A stretch of DNA of 12,463 bases from assembly GCA_030592625.1 (NCBI GenBank), contig JAUVIY010000045.1, positions 1 through 12,463 of the forward strand. The letters run 5' to 3'. The position numbers were made by a program, and so were the translations under genes. This document shows, in pieces, positions 7,482-12,463 of this stretch. The notes under the pieces were generated by a model that made no database searches, was not told the DNA's origin, and saw only the letters and a program-made list of their open reading frames with translations. The stretch's first letter is position 1. Each line of letters begins with the position of its first letter. Source of the stretch: Spirochaeta sp. GTDB lineage: Bacteria > Spirochaetota > Spirochaetia > DSM-2461.

Positions 7482-7838
7482 ATGAAAAATTTTGTTGAGA
7501 GAATGGCAGAAATATTTAAGGCACTTGGTGATCCTACAAGACTTCGGATTATCAGAATACTGGCATCAAATACTGAAGATCGTTTCTGTGTTGTTGATAT
7601 TGCAAAACGGGTCGGTATTACACAGTCTGCAGTATCGCAGCATATACGTATTCTCAAGCATTTGAATCTCCTGGATTCTGAGAGGAAGGGCTACAGGGTT
7701 TATTATTCTGTAAATGCTGATGTAATAAAGGAGTTTAAGGTTGATATGGATGAACTCTTCAGAAAAGCATTCATAAAGTGCAGTAAAAATATACCCTGTT
7801 CAGAATGTCCTGAGAGAGAGGATTGTACAGATATGTAA
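7482..7838 (+). CDS. ArsR/SmtB family winged-helix repressor with C-terminal cysteine cluster
   Basis: This is a 118-residue ArsR-type regulator. The N-terminal helix Phe-Lys-Ala-Leu-Gly-Asp-Pro-Thr-Arg (12-20) is the family hallmark. The recognition helix-turn-helix is at 37-60 (Asp-Ile-Ala-Lys-Arg-Val-Gly, then Thr-Gln-Ser-Ala-Val-Ser-Gln-His), and the wing runs at 64-78 (Lys-Gly-Tyr-Arg-Val-Tyr-Tyr). Cysteines sit at 36, just before the HTH where ArsR carries its arsenic-binding site, and in a tail cluster C100-x5-C106-x2-C109-x5-C115. The tail suggests a metal, metalloid, Fe-S or thiol-redox sensor; which one is unknown. ATG 7482 is preceded by AGGA at 7472-7475 with good spacing. A TTG at 7476 touches that site and is unlikely. 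It is probably autoregulated through the dyad at 7446. Confidence 0.92.
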   Translation: MKNFVERMAEIFKALGDPTRLRIIRILASNTEDRFCVVDIAKRVGITQSAVSQHIRILKHLNLLDSERKGYRVYYSVNADVIKEFKVDMDELFRKAFIKCSKNIPCSECPEREDCTDM

Positions 7839-7854
7839 AAAATTTAAATAAGTC

Positions 7855-7881
7855 TATTAGTATCTGCTAATTATCTAATTA
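7855..7881 (+). promoter_or_regulatory. Candidate ArsR-type operator O2
   Basis: TATTAG (7855-7860) and CTAATT (7867-7872) are separated by 6 bases, with a second CTAAT at 7875-7879. Aligned to the dyad at 7446, 22 of 27 positions agree by hand count, and all three half-sites keep identical spacing (11 and 8 bases). It lies in the 60-base gap before the membrane-protein gene. A weak promoter with TTGTAC (7823-7828) and TAAATA (7845-7850), 16 bases apart, could be its target. Confidence 0.68.
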
Positions 7882-7898
7882 TAAAGAGGAGAAAGACT

Positions 7899-8612
7899 AT
7901 GCGAAAAAAAATTAAATGGATCGTTACAGGAATAATACTTTTGGTAATATTCGTCATGACAATGACGAAAACACCGGAAGACATAACAGAATTACTGACA
8001 AGAGTTACCAGTGAACTCACACTATTTTCCACTTATGTTCATGCAATTTTTCTTGCCGTTGCAGTTGCCGGACTGTTATTTAAAAAAACAAGAACTGTTT
8101 TGTTCTTTCTATTCATAGCCTTTATATCACTTTCAGCAACGATTATCTCAATAATATATATGATACTTCCCAATATTCTGATTTTTGCAACAATTTTTAT
8201 ATTGATAATAACAGCTTATTATAAAAAAGAACTTAATTTTGAATTCAGTAAAATGAAACCTGTTAACATATTTTTTGGAATTCTTGGGGTGATTTTTGGT
8301 TTCTGGTATCTGCATTGGGTTGAAACACCGATTTTGCTGAACGCACTGTTTAATTCCCCTTTGGGTTCTATAAACTGTCCCACACTCTTAACAATTTGTG
8401 CCTTTCTTTGCCTGACTGTAAAACCAAGGTCTCTGATGCTGGAATTTGTAACTGCTATAATTACTCTCTATTTTGGATTTTTCGGTATCTTCCGATTAGG
8501 GGCGTATGTTGACGTAATACTAATTGTCTGCGCTCTATTTCTAATTATGCGACTAAGCCCATCTTTAGCTGGTAATGACATTTTCGAGAAAGAGAGCATT
8601 GAATATGCATAA
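7899..8612 (+). CDS. Polytopic membrane protein of unknown function
   Basis: This 237-residue protein is very hydrophobic, with about seven or eight predicted membrane segments (near 7-22, 43-60, 66-88, 90-107, 122-140, 157-173, 180-198 and 202-217) and a short charged C-terminal tail. A Gly-Ser-Ile-Asn-Cys-Pro-Thr-Leu-Leu-Thr segment (156-165) at the mouth of one helix reminds me of the Cys-Pro-Thr motif of DUF6064-type membrane proteins; this is recall, not a search. Trp136, His139 and Trp140 lie near the end of the preceding helix. AGAGGAGA (7884-7891) is a strong ribosome-binding site for ATG 7899. The gene follows the second copy of the ArsR-type operator and overlaps the methyltransferase by 8 bases, so it is probably repressor-controlled and co-translated with it. 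The transported or sensed compound is unknown. Confidence 0.8.
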   Translation: MRKKIKWIVTGIILLVIFVMTMTKTPEDITELLTRVTSELTLFSTYVHAIFLAVAVAGLLFKKTRTVLFFLFIAFISLSATIISIIYMILPNILIFATIFILIITAYYKKELNFEFSKMKPVNIFFGILGVIFGFWYLHWVETPILLNALFNSPLGSINCPTLLTICAFLCLTVKPRSLMLEFVTAIITLYFGFFGIFRLGAYVDVILIVCALFLIMRLSPSLAGNDIFEKESIEYA

Positions 8613-9180
8613 TAGTAATCGGGCAACAAATATCGGAAAGGCTTCGCCTTATTTTGTTTATAAAATGATAGAATTAATACACGACAGCAAGCTGATGGCA
8701 AGTATCAGAAATCCCTATAAGCTTCTTAAAGCTGCAGGGATAGAACCAGGTCAAAAAGTATTGGAGATTGGATGCGGTCCTGGCGCCTTTACTATTCCGG
8801 CAGCTGAGATTGTCGGTAAAGATGGTTATGTTTATGCACTGGATATTCATCCACTGGCAATAAATAAAGTTGAGAATAAAATTAACGAAAGTGGAATGGA
8901 AAACATCAAACCTGTTTTAGCAGATGCTTCAAATACCGGACTGCCGGATCAGGAGATTGACCTTGTTTTTATGTTTGGTATACCCCATGTTTCCGGTGGA
9001 CTAACAAATGTTATTTCTGAAATCCATAGAGTATTAAAACCAGGAGGAATCCTTTCTTTTGAGAAGTTGGGAAGATCAGAGAATAAAACAATTACGAATA
9101 TAGAAAATAACGGATTTGTACTTGTTGAGAAGAACGGTAGAATTCTGCTATTTAGAAGATTGAAGCACGAAAGGGAGTGA
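8605..9180 (+). CDS. Class I SAM-dependent methyltransferase
   Basis: This 191-residue protein has the Rossmann-fold methyltransferase core. Motif I is Val-Leu-Glu-Ile-Gly-Cys-Gly-Pro-Gly (52-60). The acidic residue that binds the SAM ribose is Asp80, in Ala-Leu-Asp-Ile-His-Pro. Asp107 is in Ala-Asp-Ala-Ser for adenine contact, and the post-motif strand is Ile-Asp-Leu-Val-Phe-Met-Phe (118-124). Arg-Val-Leu-Lys-Pro-Gly-Gly (142-148) is the usual motif III. Unlike arsenite methyltransferase ArsM, it has no set of conserved cysteines; its only Cys is in motif I. Arsenic methylation is therefore not supported despite the ArsR neighbour. ATG 8605 overlaps the stop of the membrane-protein gene and has GAGAG about 8 bases upstream. 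An in-frame ATG at 8575 is less likely. Substrate unknown. Confidence 0.87.
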   Translation: MHNSNRATNIGKASPYFVYKMIELIHDSKLMASIRNPYKLLKAAGIEPGQKVLEIGCGPGAFTIPAAEIVGKDGYVYALDIHPLAINKVENKINESGMENIKPVLADASNTGLPDQEIDLVFMFGIPHVSGGLTNVISEIHRVLKPGGILSFEKLGRSENKTITNIENNGFVLVEKNGRILLFRRLKHERE

Positions 9181-9191
9181 TTTAGACAGAC

Positions 9192-9227
9192 TATCAGAAA
9201 CACACTGATATTCTATCATTCCTTCTT
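9192..9227 (+). terminator. Possible weak terminator after the methyltransferase gene
   Basis: TATCAG (9192-9197) pairs with CTGATA (9205-9210) around a 7-base loop, 11 bases after the stop codon. The following sequence TTCTATCATTCCTTCTT is pyrimidine-rich but not a continuous T run. The stem is short, so any termination would be partial. Confidence 0.3.
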
Positions 9228-9234
9228 AATAAAA

Positions 9235-9264
9235 ATGCAAAAGGAGGAAGATACAAATACATAG
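9235..9264 (+). other. Orphan Shine-Dalgarno and nine-codon reading frame
   Basis: AAAAGGAGGAAG (about 9239-9250) is the best ribosome-binding sequence in the window, yet no gene starts behind it. It lies inside a nine-codon frame, ATG 9235 to TAG 9262, encoding MQKEEDTNT. The nearest downstream ATG (9266) is immediately followed by TAA. This may be a remnant of a lost gene start, or a leader feature of the 132-base gap before the DUF2141 gene. Confidence 0.35.
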
Positions 9265-9312
9265 AATGTAAGTTTTTGTTTATTAGCATAATTCAATATT
9301 GAGAGGATAAAG

Positions 9313-9771
9313 ATGAAAAGAAAGCCGATTTTAGTTTTAATGGTTCTGGTACTTGGCATAGTTACATTACATTCTCAGACTGTATCGGATGATACCAAAG
9401 AGACCGGTAATTTAACGGTTTCAGTAAGTGGCTTCGAGAATGATAGAGGACAGCTCAGAATTGCACTTTTTAACTCTGAGGAGAATTACTCAAATAAGGA
9501 GGAACCAATAATACCATTCAATAGAGGTTTTGCAAGTATAAAAGACAATAAAACAATATGGGTTTTTGAAAACATTCCCTTTGGAGAGTATGCCGTCAAA
9601 TGCTATCACGATGAAAACGGAAATGAAAAAATGGATCGTAACTTTCTTGGTATTCCTAAAGAGAAATATGGATTTTCAAATAATGCAAAGGGTAATTCAG
9701 GACCGCCGGATTATGAAGAGGCAATATTTATCTTCAATTCAGAGATAAAGAATATAGAAATTACAATATAA
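9313..9771 (+). CDS. DUF2141 domain secreted protein
   Basis: This 152-residue protein begins with a clear signal peptide: Lys-Arg-Lys (2-4), a hydrophobic core at about 6-19, and probable cleavage near Ser21-Gln22. The mature part matches DUF2141 (PF09912) as I recall it. Gly-Asn-Leu-Thr-Val-Ser-Val-Ser-Gly (32-40) starts the beta-sandwich and Gly-Glu-Tyr-Ala-Val-Lys (91-96) follows. The diagnostic His-Asp-Glu-Asn-Gly-Asn-Glu-Lys-Met-Asp (99-108) and Leu-Gly-Ile-Pro-Lys-Glu-Lys-Tyr-Gly-Phe-Ser-Asn-Asn-Ala (112-125) come next. The acidic/Asn loop could bind a divalent cation. No enzymatic activity is established for the family. It should be exported to the periplasm or cell surface. GAGAGGA at 9301-9307 is well placed for ATG 9313. 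The next gene starts 29 bases after its stop, so the two are probably co-transcribed. Confidence 0.87.
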   Translation: MKRKPILVLMVLVLGIVTLHSQTVSDDTKETGNLTVSVSGFENDRGQLRIALFNSEENYSNKEEPIIPFNRGFASIKDNKTIWVFENIPFGEYAVKCYHDENGNEKMDRNFLGIPKEKYGFSNNAKGNSGPPDYEEAIFIFNSEIKNIEITI

Positions 9772-9800
9772 CGGACAAGCAAGAATTAAAGAGGAAGAAC

Positions 9801-10688
9801 ATGAAAACCAGAATTAACATAAATCCGGAAACATGTATTGGATGTGGTTTGTGTGCAAGTGTATGCAGTAAAAAGATTCTCAAAATGAATCACAAGAGAG
9901 TAGAGGTTGTGGAATATGCCGATTGGAGTTGCTGTCAATGCGGGCTTTGTATGTCTATTTGCCCGACCAGGTCAATCCTGATTGAAGGGTTAAACTACAA
10001 CGACTTTGTAACGTTGCCCGAAAATGAGGTTTCTTTTACAAACCTGGAGAAAATGCTCTCATCCAGAAGATCAATCAGGAGCTTCAGGGACAGAGGGATA
10101 GAACGTGAGGTTCTGAACAAGGTGATTATTGCATCAGCCATGTCTCCTATAGGTGCACTTCCTATAAATGTTCAGGTAATGATTCTTGACGAAAAGAAAC
10201 ACCTTGATGAGTTATACCGGGACACTGTCAGATGTTGGAATAAAATGATGCAGTCAATGAAGAACCCGATATATCGGATTATTTCCAGAAGAATTGCCGG
10301 AGCCAATCAGTATCATGCATTAACGCATCATGCTCTACCCTCCGCAAGAATTTGCTGCGAAAACGCCAACAACGGCAAGAATGTTTTTACATTTAATGCG
10401 CCTGCTGTCATGATCTTTCATGGCAGTAAACTTAGTGTCTGTGTTGTGGAGAATTGCTGGTTAGCTGCCTCGTATGCCACCATAGCCGCCCATTCTCTGG
10501 GTCTGGGTTCAATATTCAGCGGAATGATTCCGCCCATTGTCAACATGAATAAAGAGGTAAAACGCAAGTTAGGTATTCCTGACGAAAATAATATATACAG
10601 TTGTTTGCTTCTTGGCTATCCGGCGGTAGAATTCAAGAGGAAAATACCGCGGAAACATAAAGAGGTAATGTATCTTAATAAGTTTTAG
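9801..10688 (+). CDS. Ferredoxin-nitroreductase fusion protein (2x[4Fe-4S] plus FMN nitroreductase domain)
   Basis: This 295-residue cytoplasmic flavoprotein has two [4Fe-4S] motifs at its N-terminus: C12-x2-C15-x2-C18-x3-C22 and C44-x2-C47-x2-C50-x3-C54. A nitroreductase-like domain follows from about residue 82. Ser-Ser-Arg-Arg-Ser-Ile-Arg-Ser-Phe-Arg (87-96) is the FMN-phosphate-binding start, and Gly-Leu-Gly-Ser-Ile-Phe-Ser-Gly and Leu-Leu-Leu-Gly-Tyr-Pro near the C-terminus are typical of the fold. The clusters should pass electrons from reduced ferredoxin or a similar donor to FMN for reduction of an unknown organic substrate. Extra cysteines lie in the insert between the halves (Ile-Cys-Cys-Glu-Asn and Cys-Val-Val-Glu-Asn-Cys). 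This architecture is common in strict anaerobes. AGAGGAAG upstream of ATG 9801 gives a good ribosome-binding site. Confidence 0.88.
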   Translation: MKTRININPETCIGCGLCASVCSKKILKMNHKRVEVVEYADWSCCQCGLCMSICPTRSILIEGLNYNDFVTLPENEVSFTNLEKMLSSRRSIRSFRDRGIEREVLNKVIIASAMSPIGALPINVQVMILDEKKHLDELYRDTVRCWNKMMQSMKNPIYRIISRRIAGANQYHALTHHALPSARICCENANNGKNVFTFNAPAVMIFHGSKLSVCVVENCWLAASYATIAAHSLGLGSIFSGMIPPIVNMNKEVKRKLGIPDENNIYSCLLLGYPAVEFKRKIPRKHKEVMYLNKF

Positions 10689-10747
10689 AAATCAATCAGA
10701 TAACGATAAGAGTAGTTCAGATACACCGGTTTACGAAAAGGAAATAT

Positions 10748-10753
10748 GAGGAG
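10748..10753 (+). promoter_or_regulatory. Ribosome-binding site supporting a TTG start
   Basis: GAGGAG at 10748-10753 lies 9 bases ahead of TTG 10763. No ATG or GTG in the same frame is better placed, and the protein starting at TTG aligns end to end with its tandem paralog, which begins MNKI from an ATG. The TTG start is therefore credible. Confidence 0.65.
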
Positions 10754-10762
10754 AAGAAATAC

Positions 10763-11170
10763 TTGAATAAAATTACTAACAAAACCTTGATGGTCATCTT
10801 AGCGTTGGAAGGTCTTATGCCGGGTATTTTCATCGGTCTGGAAAAGGGGTATCCATTTGAACCGCAAAGCACTTTAAATACAATTGCTACACTGGGTGGT
10901 AACCGACATATTTTAGCAATTATCATTCCGTTAATATTGATACCGTTAATCGCCAAGCAAATACGGGGAGGATTCCTGGCTCTTATTATTATCGTTTCGT
11001 TCACAGGTGTTTTAACAGTAATCACTCTTATTGACTTGTTGTTTGTCACCCCCGGGTCCGGGGGATTTGGACTCCCGATAGCTGCTGTTATGCTGATTAT
11101 TCAAATATTCATACTTATATTCAGCTACCGGGCCAGAAAGGAAATGATTGAATCTAAACGGCATAATTAA
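10763..11170 (+). CDS. Four-helix membrane protein, tandem paralog A
   Basis: This 135-residue protein has four hydrophobic segments (about 8-26, 50-64, 69-94 and 103-121) and a basic C-terminal tail (Tyr-Arg-Ala-Arg-Lys). A soluble loop after helix 1 ends in Thr-Leu-Gly-Gly-Asn-Arg-His (43-49). Its neighbour has the same length, the same MNKI opening, the same TLGGxRH motif, a matching Leu-Ile-Pro…Ala…Arg-x-Gly-Phe-Leu-Ala segment and a similar basic end, so the two are tandem duplicates. I do not recognise the family. There is no signal peptide cleavage site, and both should sit in the inner membrane. It uses a TTG start supported by GAGGAG. The 74-base gap upstream shows no clear promoter, so it may continue the DUF2141/nitroreductase transcript. 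Confidence 0.78.
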   Translation: MNKITNKTLMVILALEGLMPGIFIGLEKGYPFEPQSTLNTIATLGGNRHILAIIIPLILIPLIAKQIRGGFLALIIIVSFTGVLTVITLIDLLFVTPGSGGFGLPIAAVMLIIQIFILIFSYRARKEMIESKRHN

Positions 11171-11192
11171 AGTACAGAAAGGGGATGATTTT

Positions 11193-11600
11193 ATGAATAA
11201 GATTTCTACTAATACGTTAGGTATTATTATTGGCCTGGTGGTCAGTGTTTTCTGGATTTTCATGGGGCTGGACATCGGCTTTCAGTATGGGTCCGGATTT
11301 GATAACTTTAGTTATATATTAACATTGGGGGGCTATCGGCACACTGTTATGCCGGTTTTCGCTTTATTTCTGATTCCGGTCTGTGCCCGGGAGTACAGAT
11401 GGGGATTTTTGGCTGCAATGCTGCTGGGGATAGTTACGCTGACCCTGGCATTGATACATGTGATTTATATGCTGATCGTTGCTCCTGTTGGTTATAAATC
11501 ACTAATATTCGGTCCTGCCTCCTGGTCAGTCATGCAGATCCCGCTGGTTGTATTCGGCTACAGAGCGTGGAGAAAGGCAGTCAAATTAAAAACATGCTGA
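11193..11600 (+). CDS. Four-helix membrane protein, tandem paralog B
   Basis: This is the second 135-residue four-helix protein, with segments at about 9-27, 51-64, 70-94 and 108-122. It shares MNKI at the N-terminus, Thr-Leu-Gly-Gly-Tyr-Arg-His (44-50), Leu-Ile-Pro-Val-Cys-Ala-Arg-Glu-Tyr-Arg-Trp-Gly-Phe-Leu-Ala (60-74) and a basic tail Tyr-Arg-Ala-Trp-Arg-Lys (123-128) with paralog A. ATG 11193 has AAAGGGG (11178-11184) 8 bases upstream. A longer in-frame reading from 11148 would overlap the preceding gene and break the alignment of the pair. Loop residues differ more than helix residues, so the two may form a heterodimer or have diverged in specificity. It overlaps the downstream ATC-hydrolase-like gene by 7 bases (ATGCTGA), implying coupled expression. 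Function unknown. Confidence 0.8.
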   Translation: MNKISTNTLGIIIGLVVSVFWIFMGLDIGFQYGSGFDNFSYILTLGGYRHTVMPVFALFLIPVCAREYRWGFLAAMLLGIVTLTLALIHVIYMLIVAPVGYKSLIFGPASWSVMQIPLVVFGYRAWRKAVKLKTC

Positions 11601-12220
11601 AAACATCTATTACCAACAAGGCAGCCCCGTCAGTTCTCTTTATTGCTTATGGGGTTTTGAAGGGCTATGCAAAAAACCCATTCCGGCTTTTCTTGAAAAT
11701 ATTGTTGAATGTCCCGAAAATAAAAAAACAACTACCCCAAAAACTTGACGACGATATTAAAAAGCAGGCAGCAATAATTGCATCAATGTATAATGTACTG
11801 AAAGAGGAAGTTGACAAAGAAAGGGCCTTGTCAACTGTACAGGCAATAATAACCCCTATAGCGATTGCCGTACAGTTAGGGAATTTCCGCTATGCTGAAA
11901 CCGAGCGTTCCTTTGATAATCTAAAAAAATACCATGAAATGGCTATCTCAGAAGGCCCTACAAGAACAAATAAAATGGAGATTGTTGAATCATCGGATGA
12001 AAAATATCATTTCAGGGTAAAAAGTTGTTTGCATATGGGAATTTATAAACGCCTCGGCGTTCCTGAGCTTACACGGATAATGTGTAATGTGGATAACGCT
12101 CTATATAATATTTACAGCCCTGATAAAGTCGTGTTTCACAGAAACGGCCCGGGGCATACAATTTTCGAAGGCTGCGAGTATTGCGAATTCATTTGCGAGA
12201 ATAGAGAATTCAAACAGTAG
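11594..12220 (+). CDS. L-2-amino-thiazoline-4-carboxylate hydrolase family protein (PF14196-like)
   Basis: This 208-residue protein resembles the ATC hydrolase family in its C-terminal half. Phe-Arg-Val-Lys-Ser-Cys (140-145) is followed by Tyr-Lys-Arg-Leu-Gly-Val-Pro-Glu-Leu (151-159), Cys-Asn-Val-Asp (164-167) and Phe-His-Arg-Asn-Gly-Pro-Gly-His (181-188). A final Gly-Cys-x2-Cys-x3-Cys (193-201) is the counterpart of the family's Gly-x2-Cys-Asp-Phe end. The founding activity opens the thiazoline ring in Pseudomonas L-cysteine synthesis, but most family members have unknown substrates. The N-terminal 95 residues are helical, with a hydrophobic stretch at 12-25 and a basic segment at 41-50. 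ATG 11594 overlaps the paralog B stop; a GTG at 11567 lacks a ribosome-binding site. Cysteines 145, 164, 194, 197 and 201 could bind metal. This is the last gene of the island. Confidence 0.78.
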   Translation: MLKTSITNKAAPSVLFIAYGVLKGYAKNPFRLFLKILLNVPKIKKQLPQKLDDDIKKQAAIIASMYNVLKEEVDKERALSTVQAIITPIAIAVQLGNFRYAETERSFDNLKKYHEMAISEGPTRTNKMEIVESSDEKYHFRVKSCLHMGIYKRLGVPELTRIMCNVDNALYNIYSPDKVVFHRNGPGHTIFEGCEYCEFICENREFKQ

Positions 12221-12221
12221 A

Positions 12222-12256
12222 GGTAATTTCAAAAATCGAGTATTTTTGGAATTACC
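12222..12256. terminator. Long hairpin closing the island, possible terminator
   Basis: GGTAATTTCAAAAAT (12222-12236) pairs with ATTTTTGGAATTACC (12242-12256): 15 pairs with one G-U wobble and a 5-base loop CGAGT. It begins directly after the stop of the ATC-hydrolase-like gene. There is no T-run after it on the plus strand, so it is not a textbook terminator. It may stop convergent transcripts, protect the mRNA end, or mark the island edge. Confidence 0.5.
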
Positions 12257-12310
12257 CAGACCTTTATGGAGTGTCCCCCACCCTGTCACAAACAGAGTCA
12301 CCTTAAAATC

Positions 12311-12463
12311 TCAAGCAGCCAGATGCTTCCGCACCTCCTCTTCCCCGGTCTTCAGCGGTGTCACCCATTTCCGATCAAGACTCTTCCGTCCCGGTCCTTC
12401 CAGAGGAAAATCCGACTTCCAGAAATACCGGCGGGTGAAGAATCCCGAGATCATCTTATCCAA
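12311..12463 (-). CDS. Unrecognised protein, C-terminal end (partial)
   Basis: On the minus strand a frame is open from the right edge of the window and closes at TGA (12313-12311), giving the last 50 residues of a protein. The piece contains Phe-Phe-Thr-Arg-Arg-Tyr-Phe-Trp-Lys (8-16), Asp-Arg-Lys-Trp-Val-Thr-Pro (31-37) and an ending Glu-Glu-Glu-Val-Arg-Lys-His-Leu-Ala-Ala. It is charged and soluble with no membrane segment. Codon third positions are GC-rich, like the left flank and unlike the island, which supports a native gene converging on the island. I do not recognise the family from this fragment. Confidence 0.55.
   Translation of the reverse strand: MDKMISGFFTRRYFWKSDFPLEGPGRKSLDRKWVTPLKTGEEEVRKHLAA

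Larger units (their letters stand above)
7389..12300. other. AT-rich accessory island
   Basis: Base composition falls sharply after the HAD gene and recovers after about 12,300. Sampled 60-base lines are about 55-65% GC to the left, 38% at 7501, 27% at 8101, about 48% at 11341 and about 53% at 12361. All genes inside run on the plus strand and are unlike the flanking housekeeping genes. No transposase, integrase, tRNA or flanking direct repeat was seen at either edge, so the route of acquisition is not shown. Confidence 0.7.

Noticed and set aside
8605..9180. Methyltransferase as arsenite methyltransferase ArsM because of the ArsR neighbour
   Set aside because: ArsM needs conserved cysteines for As(III). 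This protein has a single Cys, in the SAM motif, and normal generic methyltransferase features.
7389..12300. AT-rich block as a prophage or transposon
   Set aside because: No integrase, transposase, phage structural gene or terminal repeats are visible. Composition alone supports only possible transfer.
12257..12310. GTCAC repeats around 12275-12292 as a transposon end or attachment site
   Set aside because: The repeats are only five bases long, and no matching copy was found at the left edge of the island.

Overview
The window has two parts with different base composition. Positions 1 to about 7,390, and the last ~150 bases, are GC-rich (sampled 60-base lines give about 55-65% GC). Positions about 7,390 to 12,300 are AT-rich (sampled lines mostly 27-40%, rising to about 48% near 11.3 kb). 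The flanks suggest a free-living or environmental spirochaete: a large DUF4954 beta-helix protein (a family I associate with Spirochaetes and Bacteroidetes), a PFP-type phosphofructokinase tail, and dense housekeeping genes. This assignment is an inference. No rRNA, tRNA, CRISPR array, transposase or integrase was recognised.

Left part, plus strand: the C-terminus of a 6-phosphofructokinase, a PIG-L/LmbE-type deacetylase and a two-lobed SIS (sugar isomerase) protein overlap each other by 4 and 8 bases. They look like one translationally coupled unit, plausibly for amino-sugar catabolism (deacetylate, isomerise or deaminate, then phosphorylate the ketose phosphate). A hairpin follows. Then comes a DUF4954 protein whose start codon lies where transcription should begin, with no Shine-Dalgarno, so its mRNA may be leaderless. 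Converging on it from the minus strand are a CLC-family anion channel, which lacks both glutamates used by CLC antiporters, and upstream of it a GATase1-like protein without the catalytic cysteine. A HAD-like hydrolase diverges from that pair.

AT-rich part, plus strand: an ArsR/SmtB repressor with a C-terminal four-cysteine cluster; a polytopic membrane protein overlapping a SAM methyltransferase; a secreted DUF2141 protein; a 2x[4Fe-4S]-ferredoxin/nitroreductase fusion; two tandem paralogous 135-residue four-helix membrane proteins; and an L-2-amino-thiazoline-4-carboxylate (ATC) hydrolase-family protein overlapping the second paralog. A near-perfect repeated operator (TATTAG-n6-CTAATA plus a further CTAAT at fixed spacing) lies over the arsR promoter and again ahead of the membrane protein gene. 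This indicates an autoregulated local regulon. The island looks like a horizontally acquired, cysteine- and thiol-themed stress or detoxification cassette. The inducer and substrate cannot be read from the sequence. A 15-bp hairpin closes the island, after which GC-rich DNA resumes with the C-terminal end of an unrecognised minus-strand gene.
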